A stretch of 64,000 nt of DNA from Dipteris shenzhenensis (lineage: Eukaryota; Polypodiophyta; Polypodiopsida; Gleicheniales). The notes beneath the pieces are model-generated. The model ran no database searches. It worked only from the letters and a program-made list of their open reading frames with translations, and was not told the DNA's origin. Below are positions 22,591 through 34,400 of the stretch, piece after piece. Position 1 is the first letter of the stretch; each line of letters opens with the position of its first letter. The translations under genes and the position numbers were made by a program. The stretch lies in assembly GCA_047967505.1 (NCBI GenBank), contig CM106539.1. The stretch is one strand, 5' to 3'.

Positions 22591-22715
22591 TTTCCAGTTC
22601 TAGAAGGGAGTTCCTCAGTGACAAGTTGACTCTGACTGACACTCAAGTTTGCTACATGGCCAAGTTTTTTACTGCAAGTCCATTTTTCAGTTTGTTGTGT
22701 GCTATTATAGTGAAT

Positions 22716-23120
22716 ATGGAAGAGAAAGAACCATCTGTAGCCTCTTCACCCCTTGCTCGTCCTTCCTCCTCTCATCTTTCTTCCACATTTATCCCCAACT
22801 TTAGCGAGTTTGGGAAGCTAGATGGGACTAACTAGCCCATATGGAGGGTCAAGATCTAGAGCCATCTCGTGGCTCGAAAACTATGAAAGTTTGTGACGGG
22901 TGTTGATGAAAGGCTAGAGGATGTTCTGGACAAGAAGGAAAGAATTTTGATTCTAGTAGATGCCTATGATCTCGTATTGTGGGAAGAGAAGGATGCCCAG
23001 GCCCTAGCCATGCTGATAGGGATGATGGCAGATGTAGTAATTCCCCATATTCAGATGGCGGAGACGTTTGTAGAGACATGGGCCATCTTGAAGGATCTAT
23101 ATGAAACAGATAACATGTCT
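22716..23120 (+). pseudogene. Ty1/copia gag (UBN2-like), interrupted
   Basis: From ATG 22716 the protein reads MEEKEPSVASSPLARPSS, then FSEFGKLDGTN with a stop where copia gags have a Tyr (TNYPIW), and resumes in another frame with VTGVDERLEDVLDKK and FVETWAILKDLYETDN. This is the N-terminal half of a copia gag. It breaks at about 23121, where a minus-strand LTR remnant abuts and a MITE is inserted. The rest of the element is absent. Confidence 0.8.
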
Positions 23121-23128
23121 CATATCTG

Positions 23129-23375
23129 CTCGGGGGGGTTACTCATCATATGTAACCCTATCACGTGAGTTCGACAGAAGGATATTTTTTATTCCTAAAA
23201 TTTACAGAAATAAATATACATAAGGGACTATTTAAAATAGTTTTGGAAAAAATTTACAGATTTGTATAGAAAAGGGGTACATTTTATTAATGAAAAAATT
23301 TACAATTAAGGGATTTTAAATATAGGCCTTGAACGCACGTGATATAGAGGGTTTATACATAGTGACCCCCCCGAG
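23129..23375. mobile_element. 247-bp MITE with 8-bp target duplication
   Basis: The ends are inverted: CTCGGGGGGGT at 23129 and its complement ending at 23375, with further imperfect pairing (taacccta-cacgtga) to about 50 bp. CATATCTG flanks both sides (23121-23128 and 23376-23383). An 8-bp duplication suggests the hAT superfamily. The interior is AT-rich and noncoding. Confidence 0.85.
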
Positions 23376-23383
23376 CATATCTG

Positions 23384-24065
23384 TTAGAAAGCATGCCCAC
23401 CACTACCACATGGTAGTCTCCATGTGGTAGTTTCCTATTAGATGCATCGAGTACGAGGGAGTCCCATGCTCTCGCCTCCTAGCCATGTATAGCCTCCTTC
23501 AACCCTTAGCAAATGGTCGGTGGGACTGCAGGATGGTCTACCATATATACCAAGGAACCTTTTATTACACTCTTGCATGTGGGATTTCTCCCCAATATTC
23601 CATGTGTCACCTGCATGTCCCAAGGGTCTCTTAGCCCCTCGTTAATTTCTTTCATTTGTCCATGACCATGAGGGGGTTAGGACCATACCATGGCCCCTTT
23701 TTTCAAACATCCCTCCTTGGGTCTAACACGTGAAATTGAGAATTGCCAACCAGGCCTAATATAGTGACCACCCACCGGATCAGCCTAACACATGGCGACC
23801 ACCCACAATCGGGCCGGGTCAACCATCAACACTTGGACATCACCTAACGACTGCCCCAAACTCAGGGCCAGAGCTGCCAATGCACAGTTCCCGCATCAGC
23901 CATCAAGTCATGGACAATCATCAAAACACGAGGGTCATCACTTCCCGCATGTGCAGCCACCAAAGAATCGCGCACGTATGTGGCTTTCATGAACAGTCGT
24001 TGTCACCGTTGCCACATGTCATCACCACACTCTGCAAGCCAACCATGTCTGCAGCTCTGATACCA
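23384..24065 (-). mobile_element. minus-strand LTR element remnant with primer site
   Basis: The sequence tgttagaaagcatgccc at about 23382 and tgttagaaagtttgccc at 24066 read on the minus strand as two LTR ends (ctttctaaca). The second is followed on that strand by TGGTATCAGAGC (24054-24065), the primer site. The stretch between contains no recognisable coding frame. It looks like a deleted copia-type element whose 3' LTR end abuts the copia gag at 23121. Confidence 0.5.
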
Positions 24066-25090
24066 TGTTAGAAAGTTTGCCCACCACTGGATCTGTTCAA
24101 CGGTCGACATTGACTAGCCAACCAAGGTCAATGGTTGGCAAATATCCAAAAGGTAACCCTAACACAAAATCATGTTATGAAAAACATATCAAGATAGAAA
24201 GAGAGCCAAAATTCAAAGAGTCTCCAGTTATAAGAAGTCCACATTTCAAACCGAAATGCTGAACGGAGAGTGAAGCAAAAAACAACTCCACCATCCATAG
24301 GATTCCATGAAGTACATACCTTCAATGCCTATGGGCAATCTTAAAAACCCAACAAATCAATGTAAGAAATATATTTAAGGGGTCAAGGTGACCAAACCTT
24401 GATAGTAATAAGTGTGTACGTGTGTTAAGATTTGACAAGAACCCCATAGAAGGCCCAATAATATATTAACTACACATGAAGAGTTAGGAGATGATATGGA
24501 TAATCTTGATTAGAATTCCAGATGAGATACATCAAGGAATGAATTTCCATGGAACACTCTTGAACCAAACTTCAACCAGCACTGCTCCTACTTGCATCCA
24601 TCCACAAAAAAGATATGTTAGAACAAGAACCCTTTAAAGTGGGATTGTAAGCTTCATAGCACAGCTGGACTTGTTATCAATGTCCAAAGTAAAATACAAG
24701 AAATGATCATCCAAGGAAACACACAGAGAAATAAAAAAATTGTATACACACAATTATTATAGAGATGTAGTTGATAATGAAATCACCACACAAGATTCCA
24801 AAGTATACACACATGGATCAGTAGCTCCAAGTAGAGCTCATTAACAGTATCACCAAGTATAGTGTGAAGCCTAAAAATAAAGAATATGGGTCCCTTTGAA
24901 GAGGATAGCCATAAACTATGATGAACTTCAATATCAGTTCAATAAGAGCATCATAAAAGGTAACCTATTAGATACTCAAGTAAGAACTTACAGAGGTAGT
25001 GTAAACTCATTGACAAAAAACTCATAATTCCATAATGTATTTCAAGATCATAATGATGGCAGCAAATGGAAGTAGAGGCCTTTAAGTGAG
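24066..25090. other. probable LTR remnant then AT-rich noncoding DNA
   Basis: The first few hundred bases are the likely 5' LTR of the minus-strand element ending at 24066. The remainder is AT-rich with no coding frame, repeat or RNA gene that I can recognise. Confidence 0.4.
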
Positions 25091-25310
25091 TTGTATCTTC
25101 TTGTAGTACTTTCGTCCATGCTACTCATGCTGTATAGTTAGATTCAATTCCCTGTTTGTAACAAATCAAGTGGAATAGAATACAAAAGATCCAAATATAA
25201 TTGTATCTTCTTGTAGTACTTTCATCCATGCTACTCATGCTATATAATTAGATGCAATTTCCCATTTGTAACAAATCGAGTGGAATAGAATACAAAAGAT
25301 CCAAATATAA
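25091..25310. repeat. 110-bp tandem duplication
   Basis: 25091-25200 and 25201-25310 are directly adjacent copies, each 110 bp with no length change and 8 differences (about 93% identical), both starting ttgtatcttcttgtagtact. No coding content is seen. Confidence 0.95.
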
Positions 25311-27230
25311 TTGTTTCTAGAATATCTAAATAGTGAACAATGTAATCCGAAGATCAATACAAGGGGATCTATGTAAATGGATGTACTCCCTAGGTGTCTC
25401 AGATTGCATCCATATCAGGTTACATATTAGATTCTAGAAAAAAACCGATTGTATAATAGTTGCGCATACCAACATCAAATGAAAACTGGGTAAGGCAAAC
25501 CAAGTCTGATTCACAACAATATATGAGTAAGAGGAAGTCACCCAGGAAGGATAGAAGAGCGAAAAGCTTAATAGTTCTCATGCCAGGTATAAGATCATGT
25601 TATTATGTAACAAATATAGAGATTGCTACATAGAAGAAGTATTATCCCAAAAATATGCGGAGATCCATACCACCAGCTCAAACCATGTGCAATAGGTTCC
25701 CAAGCCCATGGTGAAATTTTTAACTATCAAATATGTTGAGTTACAATCATCAATAAGTACATGATACCAGACATGGACAACCCCCACTATAGACCCACAA
25801 CTCATAACGTGATTCTTGCATAAGCAAGGAGATAATAGGAGCCAATATGATGTAAAATAACATTTACTCAAGAGATAGAAGATCCATCGTCATGCAAAAA
25901 AGCATAATATATTCATAGATAGTGCAAGAGTTCAAAACATAGACCCATGAGGATCAATATAGACCGTATGTGCATAAGGACATATATAAATGGATCCATA
26001 AGGAATGCCATAAAGAATACATTAAATCCATGTAAAGATTGATCCGGATCAAATGAATGCTCAGAGCTAGATAATCAAATGATAGTGTAGGAGACAATAG
26101 TTACTTGCAATATATTCCAAGCATAGTCTTGCAAGTCTCTCTAGGAGACAAATATAGTGAAAACATATAGAATGTAATTGGCAACCAATTCTAGCATGAT
26201 CCTGGTATGTGCTATCGTATGCAATTGCACAGTTCCACAAATCCATCATATATTGTAATAGACATATCTATCAATGAGTCCAAGAGGAGAAGCTATGGAT
26301 GTAGATGAGCTTTAGAATCATTCACGGAAGAGAAGTAAGTGCTAATCTTTTTTCATAAATAGAAGCATAAAAAAATTGCGCAACTCTTTGTACTAATAGT
26401 AAGAGCAAATCGGCATAATACCATTAAAGAGAGAAGTGAATGTATGATCCACAACTACTATTCAAGGTAGCGCAATTGTAGTGATTACACATCGTAAAAG
26501 AACATGGTAAAAGAAAATTAGAACAAAGCAACAAGCTATAAGAAGTTGGTCAACGTCTACATGCATTTGCAAGGCAAGCCATGCAACAACTCCAAGATAG
26601 GCTACATACAACACGTCTATGGTAGAAACTACACTAGCAAACATGCATAAAGATAGCAACAATCTAACTAGATGGATGCCAAGCTTCATCAACGATATTT
26701 TTTGAGCTTAGAAGAATGTTTCTAGATTTTTATGGAGCCTCAATAGATTCATGGAATCGTATCTTCACCAAGCTCATCCTCAAGGTCAACACACACCTAG
26801 GATTAGTAAAAGATTTGACATGTGAAGCCACATCATCTTATCTATCCTATCATCAGCATCTTGCCACATCCTCCTTAACTTACATCATCAACAACCACAT
26901 GTAATTGCGATAGCTACAAGACACCTCAACAATACAAGTGTAGCATAGGTCCTCGGGTCATGTTCCGGTGAGAGGTGTAGGCTAAGGCATGGAAAGAAGA
27001 TCTCATGCATGTGTGCGTTGTGAGAAACAGGGTTTGGTCACAATGATTGATGGAGGCTCTTGCCTCCACAGGAGTTCAAAAGTTTAGAAGGGGATTTCAG
27101 GGTTTGAAAAGGGGACAGGGTTGAGAGAGCTATCTAGGAGTTTCAAGGTTCAGAGGGGGTTGCAGAGTTAGGAGGAGTCCAAGGTTGAGGAGTGGAGAGC
27201 TAGTCTCCTTCAAATTTTCAAGGGGTAAGG
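25311..27230. other. AT-rich intergenic DNA, nothing recognised
   Basis: No frame with protein-like composition, no primer site, terminal repeat or RNA gene was recognised. The stretch 26910-27230 becomes less AT-rich and purine-rich and leads into the GGA tract. Confidence 0.5.
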
Positions 27231-27231
27231 G

Positions 27232-27420
27232 TTGAGGAGGAGGGACAAGGAAGGAGGAGGGTGGAGGAGGAGGAGGGAGGAGGAGGAGGAGGAGGGTGGA
27301 GGAGGGAGGGAGGAGGAAGAGGGAGGAGGGAGGAGGAGGGAGGACGAAGAGGGAGGAGGGAGGAGGAGGGGCGAGGAGGAGGGCAGAGGAGAGAGGAGGA
27401 CGCAATGGAGATCAACCACA
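27232..27420. repeat. GGA/GGGAGGA purine tract
   Basis: About 190 bp of nearly pure GGA and GGAGGGAGGA repeats on the plus strand. It yields Gly/Glu/Arg or Pro/Ser/Leu frames on both strands that are not genes. Confidence 0.95.
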
Positions 27421-27584
27421 TGAACAAAAGAGTGAGCTTGAACACTAAACCTAAATGATTGGGAGCTTCATTCCATTGAGAGATTTATACATGGTCTCTA
27501 CACAATCCGTAGGTACCTCCGTGGTGGGACCTCTTTTGTAGGAGATCTTTTGGACAAGAGTCCCTCCACTTTTGGGGGGACCTT

Positions 27585-27675
27585 TTGGGTCTCTACACAA
27601 AGTGAGGGGACCTTTGAGTCTCTACACAAAGTGGGGGGACGTTTTGGATCTCTACACAAAGTGGGGGGACCTCAA
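27585..27675. repeat. three copies of a 34-36-bp unit (tctctacacaaagtgggggg)
   Basis: The unit tctctacacaaagtgrgggg is repeated at about 27590, 27624 and 27649 in tandem, with an earlier partial copy near 27494. It is noncoding. Confidence 0.85.
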
Positions 27676-27940
27676 AAAGTGTAGGCTTTTAGTCGCTCTT
27701 TCTCTAGATTTAGTCTTTCTCTCTCTAGATCTTGATTTTGCAAGTATGATTGGATCTTCTCTAGAGAGGATTTTGGCTATCCTCATCCTTTAAGATTCAT
27801 CATACCATCTTTCAGGCTCAAGACATTACAAGCGGAGCTTTGCCGCTACTCTACACACATAATGTTCTCGTCGTTGTTGTCCTAGACTACACTTCTAGAC
27901 CTTGTTGCCACGAGGTTAACAACATCTATGTGGAATTGAG

Positions 27941-28640
27941 ATAGCCATCTATGTAGATGACTTGATAATTATGGGAAGCGAGACAATTGAGATAGCACAT
28001 GCAAAGAAAATGCTATGTGTGGAATTTGATATGAAGGACCTTGGTGAGCTAAGGTACTTGTGAGAATTGCAAAACTTTGGACTCCTCATGGGATATGGAT
28101 GCTACAATGGTAGGATATATTGATATGCTCCAAAATTTTGGGATGACAGCATGTAAACCGGCTACCATGCCAATGGACGTGAATTTGAAGTTAAACCTGG
28201 TGTTGAAAAGGAATTGGAAGTGAACTTGGAGTTACGTCCTGGTGTTTTGGAGGAATTGGAAAATCAAATCATGTATTGGAACTTGGTTGGAAGTTTGTTG
28301 ACTAGGCTAGATATGTGTGGTGATATAGGAGTGTTGAGACAACACATGTAGCAACCAAGGAGGCCACATTTAGATGTAGCACAAAGGATGCTATAGTATA
28401 CAATGCTATGCTAAATGATGGGATGCTTTATGCATATGTTACAGCCATAGAGGTGTTTTGAGTAGCATCCAACTGGCTACTAAACAAGCGTATCATGCAA
28501 GGAAACAGCACATAGAAGTGCATTATGATTATGTTAGGGAGAGGTCCTTGTATTTATTTGACATGTGCTAGGACAGACGAGTAGGTGGCTGACATATTCA
28601 CAAAGTCATTGGGTGTAGAGAAGCACAAAAAGGATCAAAT
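27941..28640 (+). pseudogene. Ty1/copia reverse transcriptase-RNase H remnant
   Basis: 27941-28060 reads IAIYVDDLIIMGSETIE (the YVDD catalytic motif is at 27950-27961) and FDMKDLGELRYL, then a stop. 28130-28200 reads LQNFGMTACKPATMPMD. Near 28280 it reads LVGSLLTRLD. 28480-28540 reads ATKQAYHARKQHIEVHYDYV, the RNase H end, and a DIFTKSLG-like sequence lies near 28600. The order is right for copia pol, but several segments are deleted and stops are frequent. Confidence 0.85.
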
Positions 28641-29297
28641 CATGTTGAGTGCGATGGACTTTGGTTTGAGCTCAAGGGTGTAGCTATCATAGTAATATAG
28701 CCAGCTACCTTCATAGTTAGTTGTCAGTTACTACAATTAGTGTATGAGTAAGATAAACTCTTGTTAGTCATGCACTATTGTATAATGTGAGAAGTAGAAG
28801 GAATAGAGAAGAAGAGATTTATGTGTGCATCTATCTCTCTTATGTGTGAAGAATTCCTTTCTTGTTTGTGTGATTGTGTGTGTGTGTGCTTGCAACATCT
28901 CAAACTCCCATCTCCCTTGCATATTCTTTCACACAAAGGGATTTTGTTAAGGCTCTTGCCACACTCACTAAGGGGATGTCAGTTCAAAGAGGGTAGGAGC
29001 ATTAGTTAGGGTTAGAATTAGGATGGTTTTACAAACGTGGGCCACATGAGTCATTCTTTAAGATTAAGAGCATGTCTAGATATGTCATATTCTACTGCAT
29101 TATTGGTAGGGTAGGTCTTTTATGTAAAATAATTAGAACAACTCCCTCTCTGAGTTAGCTACAATTATCATCTTCATTGAATTAGAGAGTAGGAACTGAA
29201 CTACATGAATAACCATTTGGGACTCACCACCCAACCATAGAGCCCTTCCATCTCACCCTTAAGGACATAGGTTATACGTAGGTCTATGGCTTAAGGT
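28641..29297 (+). other. probable copia 3' LTR remnant, then noncoding
   Basis: The stretch directly after the RNase H remnant resembles an LTR (tgtatgagtaagataaactc, TATA-poor, CT-rich end near 28900), with a short TG tract at 28868. No end is defined and no gene is seen up to the solo LTR. Confidence 0.4.
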
Positions 29298-29974
29298 TGT
29301 AAGAAAATAATACAATGTCTGTGCTCAACAGATAACAGGATCTTGTAAGCAAGAGAGAAAACAAGATAGTATGGAGAATAAAAAATTTGATTACTATAGA
29401 ACTGATACAATAGATGGCGCTGCCTCCCAGCCGTGTGCTCCTGTGAAAGAAGCTTCGATGGCATGCTGGAAACAGTAGAAGATGGAGGCTGAATGCTAAG
29501 GAATCAAGGTTGCTGTAGCCAGTGATGAAATGGGCTTCACGGGCTTGCTCCTATATAGCCACCAGTCATAGTTGGTTAGGCTCAATTGGGTGGCCGACCC
29601 AGTCCGCCCAAAACGATCGACTGGGGGTCGGTCTCGAAATAGGCCACTGACCACATGATAGAACCGGTTCGGCCCATAGCCATCCGGGATCATCTGAGGC
29701 TCCAAACGGGCCCCGCAACCCGAGAGTGGGCTGCCTCAGGAAATGCTCCGTCTATCCTCAGTGCGGTCAGTCAAGGGATGACTTCCCACACTTGCATGTA
29801 GCCTAGTTGGCGGTGTGCCAACTCTATCTGAAGCCGTCTAGCCATCAGGCCACACATGGCCCCCATCTAGTGTCCAAACTAGGACCTATCAGCAGATAAC
29901 CAAGCTGGGGGCTTACAAGTTGAGTTAGCTGGTTCCCGTGTAGTTACACGAGAGTGGAGCATTGATATCTAACA
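29298..29974 (-). mobile_element. solo LTR, related to the 5' LTR at 60096
   Basis: On the minus strand it runs TGTTAGATATCAATGCTCC ... TTATTTTCTTACA, the same ends as the copia LTR at 60096-60815, and the body matches through most of its length. It is 677 bp against 720 bp, mainly because of one gap near the GGCCCGTTTGGAGCC block. Flanking bases are AAGGT and AAGGC, a degraded 5-bp duplication. No internal sequence adjoins either side, so it is a solo LTR left by recombination. Confidence 0.88.
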
Positions 29975-31060
29975 AAGGCATCCATGTTCCATATCATGGA
30001 GATCCCCTCCATAAAGTAGGCATCAACCTAGCTTTGTCATGCCTAGGGCCAAAATCCATAATCTAAATATTGATTAATGGATTCCCATGGCCCAAGCTGT
30101 CATGTTGATATATAGCATAGGCCATGGCTAAATATATCATGAGAGATTACCCATAGACCTCTAGTCCATATGGTTTTTTAAAACCTTTGGCTTGAGGGAA
30201 TTCCATCTCCAATCTAATCGCCTCACCCTCTTGGGTCTCCTCTAGCCGCAAGATTAGCTATTGGTAATCATGGTTAGTCACGAATGTAAAATACTTCCCC
30301 CCTCAATTCAGTCCTTGTAAATAGAAGAGGTAATCCTTATCTTTGAGCTAGCAATTCTCTTTTCAATTAGATTTACCTAACCTATATTCCAACAAACATT
30401 ACATCTTGACTTCAATACAAAGTCCACATAATTTTAGAAGTTCATGTGACATTCCATAAATAACTCATAATCAATCCTTGAGGCATCCCATACCACCATA
30501 AGTCATTTCTAAGATGATACATATGTTGGATCAAGTCCTTAATAGTTTTTGGTTGAAACTCAAGCCTCAAGATAATCAGAACACTTTGTGGCATGCAACC
30601 TTACTCCTAGATTCCCATATGAAATATATTCTAGGTCTTCCACTAATCTTTTCGATTCATCTATGAGTGACAACATATATATTTTTTCCTTGTACAAAAA
30701 AAAATGCAGTAGATCAATTCTAAAAATAAGAGAGAATTCTAATCATGTGCCACACATGATCAAAGAGCAAAATCAAATTATGTATCATGATAATGTATGA
30801 TACTTTCCAAATCTCAAAATGTGTGCATACATTTAATAGTGATACTGATAATTGGAAAGTGCCAATAAGAGATCGAAGAAAGGTATTAGTATATTGAGGT
30901 TATATTTGGATTTTTGGATCGAGGAATTCCCTTGGACTTGGTTGGAATACCCAAATTTATGGTTTACTTGAGATTCCCACTTATTACTTGGATTTCACTA
31001 ACTAATCAAACATAGAGAAAAATAATACCAATGCCAAATAAAAAATATCAATTTTTGGCG
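29975..31060 (-). other. noncoding; right part is a gypsy 3' LTR
   Basis: The right part, leftwards from 31065 (TGTGACGCCAAAAATTG on the minus strand), is the 3' LTR of the gypsy element below, preceded on that strand by a polypurine tract (gaggggggaaag). The left end of the LTR is not defined. No gene is seen. Confidence 0.5.
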
Positions 31061-31099
31061 TCACATCTTTCCCCCCTCAGCACATCCTCTCTAGTGATA

Positions 31100-32353
31100 G
31101 AGAGGGTCTGTTGGCCCTCAAGGTGATCGAGCATAGAAGAATTTAAGGCGATACTCATTGGTGCATATGGGTATCACCATGCCATCAACATCCTCAAGAT
31201 GATAGGTTCGGTGAACTTCTTATTGACTTGATATGGTCCCTCCCATTAGCCGATAAACTTTTTTTTCTAGCCACTCTGAATCATCAATAGGAAAGATGAA
31301 TCCTGCCTCAAGTAGTTGTGTTACCTCTTTCTTTAGTGTCTTAGCTTGGATCACCCCTAATCGCCTTAAGCATTGCACAACTGGCTTACTTTCTGGCTTC
31401 AACTCAATCTTGTGCTTCACAAGAGAGACTAGTCGAACTTGTGAATAGCTTGTTGCAAAGAGATATGGGAAATCATCTAGCATATCCAAGTACTAGAGCT
31501 TCTCACTACCTAATAGAGAATCACCAAGAAGCTCTTCATTGTGTTGGCGTCGTTTAATGTGCTCCACATCCTCCACATGAAGTGTCTCTACAGGATCTTT
31601 TTGTACCACCACCTTGTTCCCTCCTGACTCACCATCCCGATCAGCACCAGGACAAAGATCAAAGGCCACTCCTTCCACCTCATCCTCTGAGCTGGACTCC
31701 TCGGAGCTACACCGTGTCTCTTCATCTTCATTGGTTAAGTTAGAGCTCGAACTCTCTGATGTTGAAGACTCCTCCTTGACAACTTCCTTTTTGCGACTTC
31801 TGATGTTGTAGCGCACCTTCTTATCATTTCCCTGCAAAATCAATTCTCTAGTATCCCACTTTTGAACAGCCTTCACCTTGTGTAGCCAAGGCCTTCCCAA
31901 AATGAATGGATAGGCACATGCATCTGGCTTGGTAGGGATCACCTGAAAAGTAGTCGGCACAGAAATGCCACATACCTCCACTTCTAGATTCTTCACAACT
32001 CCCAAGGTCTTTACCCTAGTGTTGTCAGCCAATTTGATGTGATAAGGAGAGGTAGTACTAGAGTATTTTAAATCAACATATATCATGGTCTTCTCACTCA
32101 TGACATTAATCGATGCACCTCCATCAATGTAAACATTAGAAATCACTTGACCATCAATGATCACATCAATCATAGGTACATCATCACAAACCTCTATATC
32201 TACCTTTTGAACAATAGGAATGACACTTTTCTTTTTTTTCTTCTTTGACACTCTTGTGCTTGCTAGCTTTCCCCATTCTTTCCGTAGTTTTGGAGACAAA
32301 GCAAGTAATTGACCAAAGGTGATATGAGCTTCCTTTTCTTTAAGGTCAGACAA
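31100..32353 (-). pseudogene. Ty3/gypsy protease with collapsed pol
   Basis: The 286-residue open stretch 32353-31493 is a retropepsin-like domain: VIIDGQVISNVYIDGGASINVM (DGGAS active-site loop near residues 77-81 of this stretch), then FILGRPWLHKVKA and an acidic Ser/Glu-rich linker. 31489-31260 begins reverse transcriptase (HKIELKPESKPV, EVTQLLEAGFIFPIDDSEW). Directly after SEW the sequence changes, in another frame, to KKFIG and WEGPYQVNKKF, the GPY/F end of integrase, then a short tail to about 31100. Reverse transcriptase core, RNase H and integrase core are deleted. Confidence 0.85.
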
Positions 32354-32395
32354 CCAGTCATAACTTCCAATGCCTTGTCCTAAAGGAAAGTTTGA

Positions 32396-33440
32396 CTAGC
32401 TAATTCTCCTTCTAGATGCCTTCTTTTTCTTACTATGGCATTCGTCTTCCTGATGTTTCTCATCTACTTCTTCCTTGCTTTCTTCTTCTTCTTTTGCTTT
32501 ACCATGCCCCCGTTTAGGCATCATTACCTCTCTTTCCTCATCCCTTGAAGAAGCTTCTAGCAAGGATACTTGTTTTTCTTCTTTCTTTCTCAATCTAGGA
32601 CACTTGGGGCGATAGTGACCTTTTTCATTACATTCATAGCAAGTGACCCCACTCTTATCTCGAGGCCTATCCTCACTCTTTAGTGCTCTAGGTTGTCGTG
32701 CATTAACCAAATGCAATTTGAAATTAACAAACTCTGCCATCAATTGGGAGATATTATGATCTAACTCAGAGGACTTTGCTACTCCACCTTAGAAGTTGAA
32801 GCTATTGAAGACACAAAAGAGGATTCAATCTTTAGAGAAGATTCTTTCTTGGTCACAATGTGAAGTGCCTCCATGTATGTTGTTGGATCTTTACTCATTA
32901 CTTTTGATCGAAGATGAGGCTCGAAAGCCATAACAAATTTGCTCATCTTTAAATGCTCCATCCCTACGAGACTTTGAGGGGCCGATGATGTGGATGCCAT
33001 AGCTTGTAAAGCTGCCCTTTCATACTTTGTCCATAAAGTTTCATATCGGATCGCCAACACAGAGACCATCTCACCTCTCCCTGATAGAACTGGTCCAATT
33101 GCAACATCAAAGCATTTGGTGACTCCGCTGCCCCAAATCTCTACTTCATTATAGCCACCACTTGGTCCCAATCCTCCTTGGTAGAGTCTAGCAAGGCCTC
33201 ATGCCAACTCAAGGCTACACCTTCAAGAAAATCAAGCAAAATCTTTGCTTGATCCTTCATGGACCATCCAGCTGGCATCCTCGAACAAAATCCCAAAGAT
33301 AAGACTCTGGGTCTTCCCCTTGGGTCCCTCGAAACATTGGAATCTTCACCATGATGAAACACAAAAAGGAAACACTAAGATCCAAATAATATCCCACACA
33401 AGATCCAAACAAGATCCCATAGAGCCTTAGTATACCAAGA
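32396..33440 (-). pseudogene. Ty3/gypsy gag with zinc knuckle
   Basis: Minus strand, N to C: PMFRGTQGEDPESYLWDFV near 33340-33290, MKDQAKILLDFLEGVALSWH near 33260-33190, RYETLWTKYERAALQAM and MSKFVMAFEPHLRSKVM near 33050-32900, then CYECNEKGHYRPKC (a CX2CX4HX4C zinc knuckle that binds RNA) near 32650 and a Lys/Glu-rich tail to 32396. At least three frame changes occur. It is upstream of and colinear with the protease, so both belong to one element. Confidence 0.85.
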
Positions 33441-33498
33441 TCCAAATAATATCCCAAACAAGATCTAAACAAGATCCCATAGAGCCTTAGTATACCAA
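33379..33498. repeat. 60-bp tandem duplication
   Basis: 33379-33438 and 33439-33498 are adjacent 60-bp copies with two differences. They lie immediately 5' of gag on the minus strand. Confidence 0.95.
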
Positions 33499-33499
33499 G

Positions 33500-34400
33500 A
33501 CCAACTTATTATGCACATAAACACTTGTTGAAAACCCTCCAGAATGTGATCCTCAACAAAATCTTCAAAAATAAGTGACCAACCAGCACCATGAAAACAT
33601 TGTATATACATGCATTCAAGAATCACCCTTGTCACAATTGGAAATGCACATAACAGCTTCAAGATATTGTACTCTTCATCATTTGCATAGCCAAAGAAGT
33701 TGAAAGCATTGAGAATCACCAGTCCACTGTTACAGTCAAAAACTACCAGAAGACTCAACTCTTCTTCACACCAAGCTTCCAGTGCATGAAACAATCCCCA
33801 ATCTTTCATTGTGCCTGCTGCTAGCATTGTCAATTCACCAACATATTCAAGAGTGCAAACATAAAGGGTATGATCATGATGATCGTGCGAATAGCTTGAG
33901 CATCACCTTCACAATCTTCTAGTTCTCTTAAACGAGCTGCAATCTCCTCTACCAGAGTTCTTCTAGGCATCTTCTTTATCACATCAGAAAACACATTCCT
34001 ATACTAGGCATAACATGCAACGAAGACCGTTTAGTAAGGTGGGATGAATCCAATACCAAATGTACTTGGCATCTCCACCAAAAGATGTGACATGAAGTTG
34101 GGGGTAATAAACTTCACGCACTTCTTCACTTCCTACTGCCTTTGAACTGAGTGACAAAGATATTTATCACTAAGAAAGGGACATTAAAAAGAAGCTTTTA
34201 TGCCAAGATACCACACCATACTTTCCTCCCTTAGATGAGAATGAAGATGGTAACATCCCAAGTGTTGTACTCAAGCATAGGGAGAAGGAAAGGATCAACA
34301 GAGGCCATAATCTCAGCAAGCCGGTTTGAGCCAAAGAGAAGAGTGATACGTCATTGAGAGAAGATCTTGCGGCTCAACATGACATGAACTGAAATATATC
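33500..34400 (-). pseudogene. unrecognised coding-like remnant
   Basis: Minus strand, N to C: LLFGSNRLAEIMASVDPFLL near 34340, VKFITPNFMSHLLVEMPS near 34110, MPRRTLVEEIAARLRELED at 33970-33915, then in another frame TMLAAGTMKDWGLFHALEA to EEELSLLVVFDCNSGLVIL, AFPIVTRVILECMYIQ and FVEDHILEGFQQVF, ending near 33500. The composition is protein-like over about 300 residues, yet it matches no transposon protein I know. It could be a captured host gene fragment or leader-region coding of the gypsy element beside it. Several stops are present. Confidence 0.4.

Noticed and set aside
27130-27458. Gly/Glu/Arg-rich and Pro/Leu/Ser-rich ORFs
   Set aside because: They lie over a GGA tract and overlap on both strands.
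30588-30800. 70-codon plus-strand ORF
   Set aside because: Chance-length frame in AT-rich DNA next to a gypsy LTR, no domain seen.
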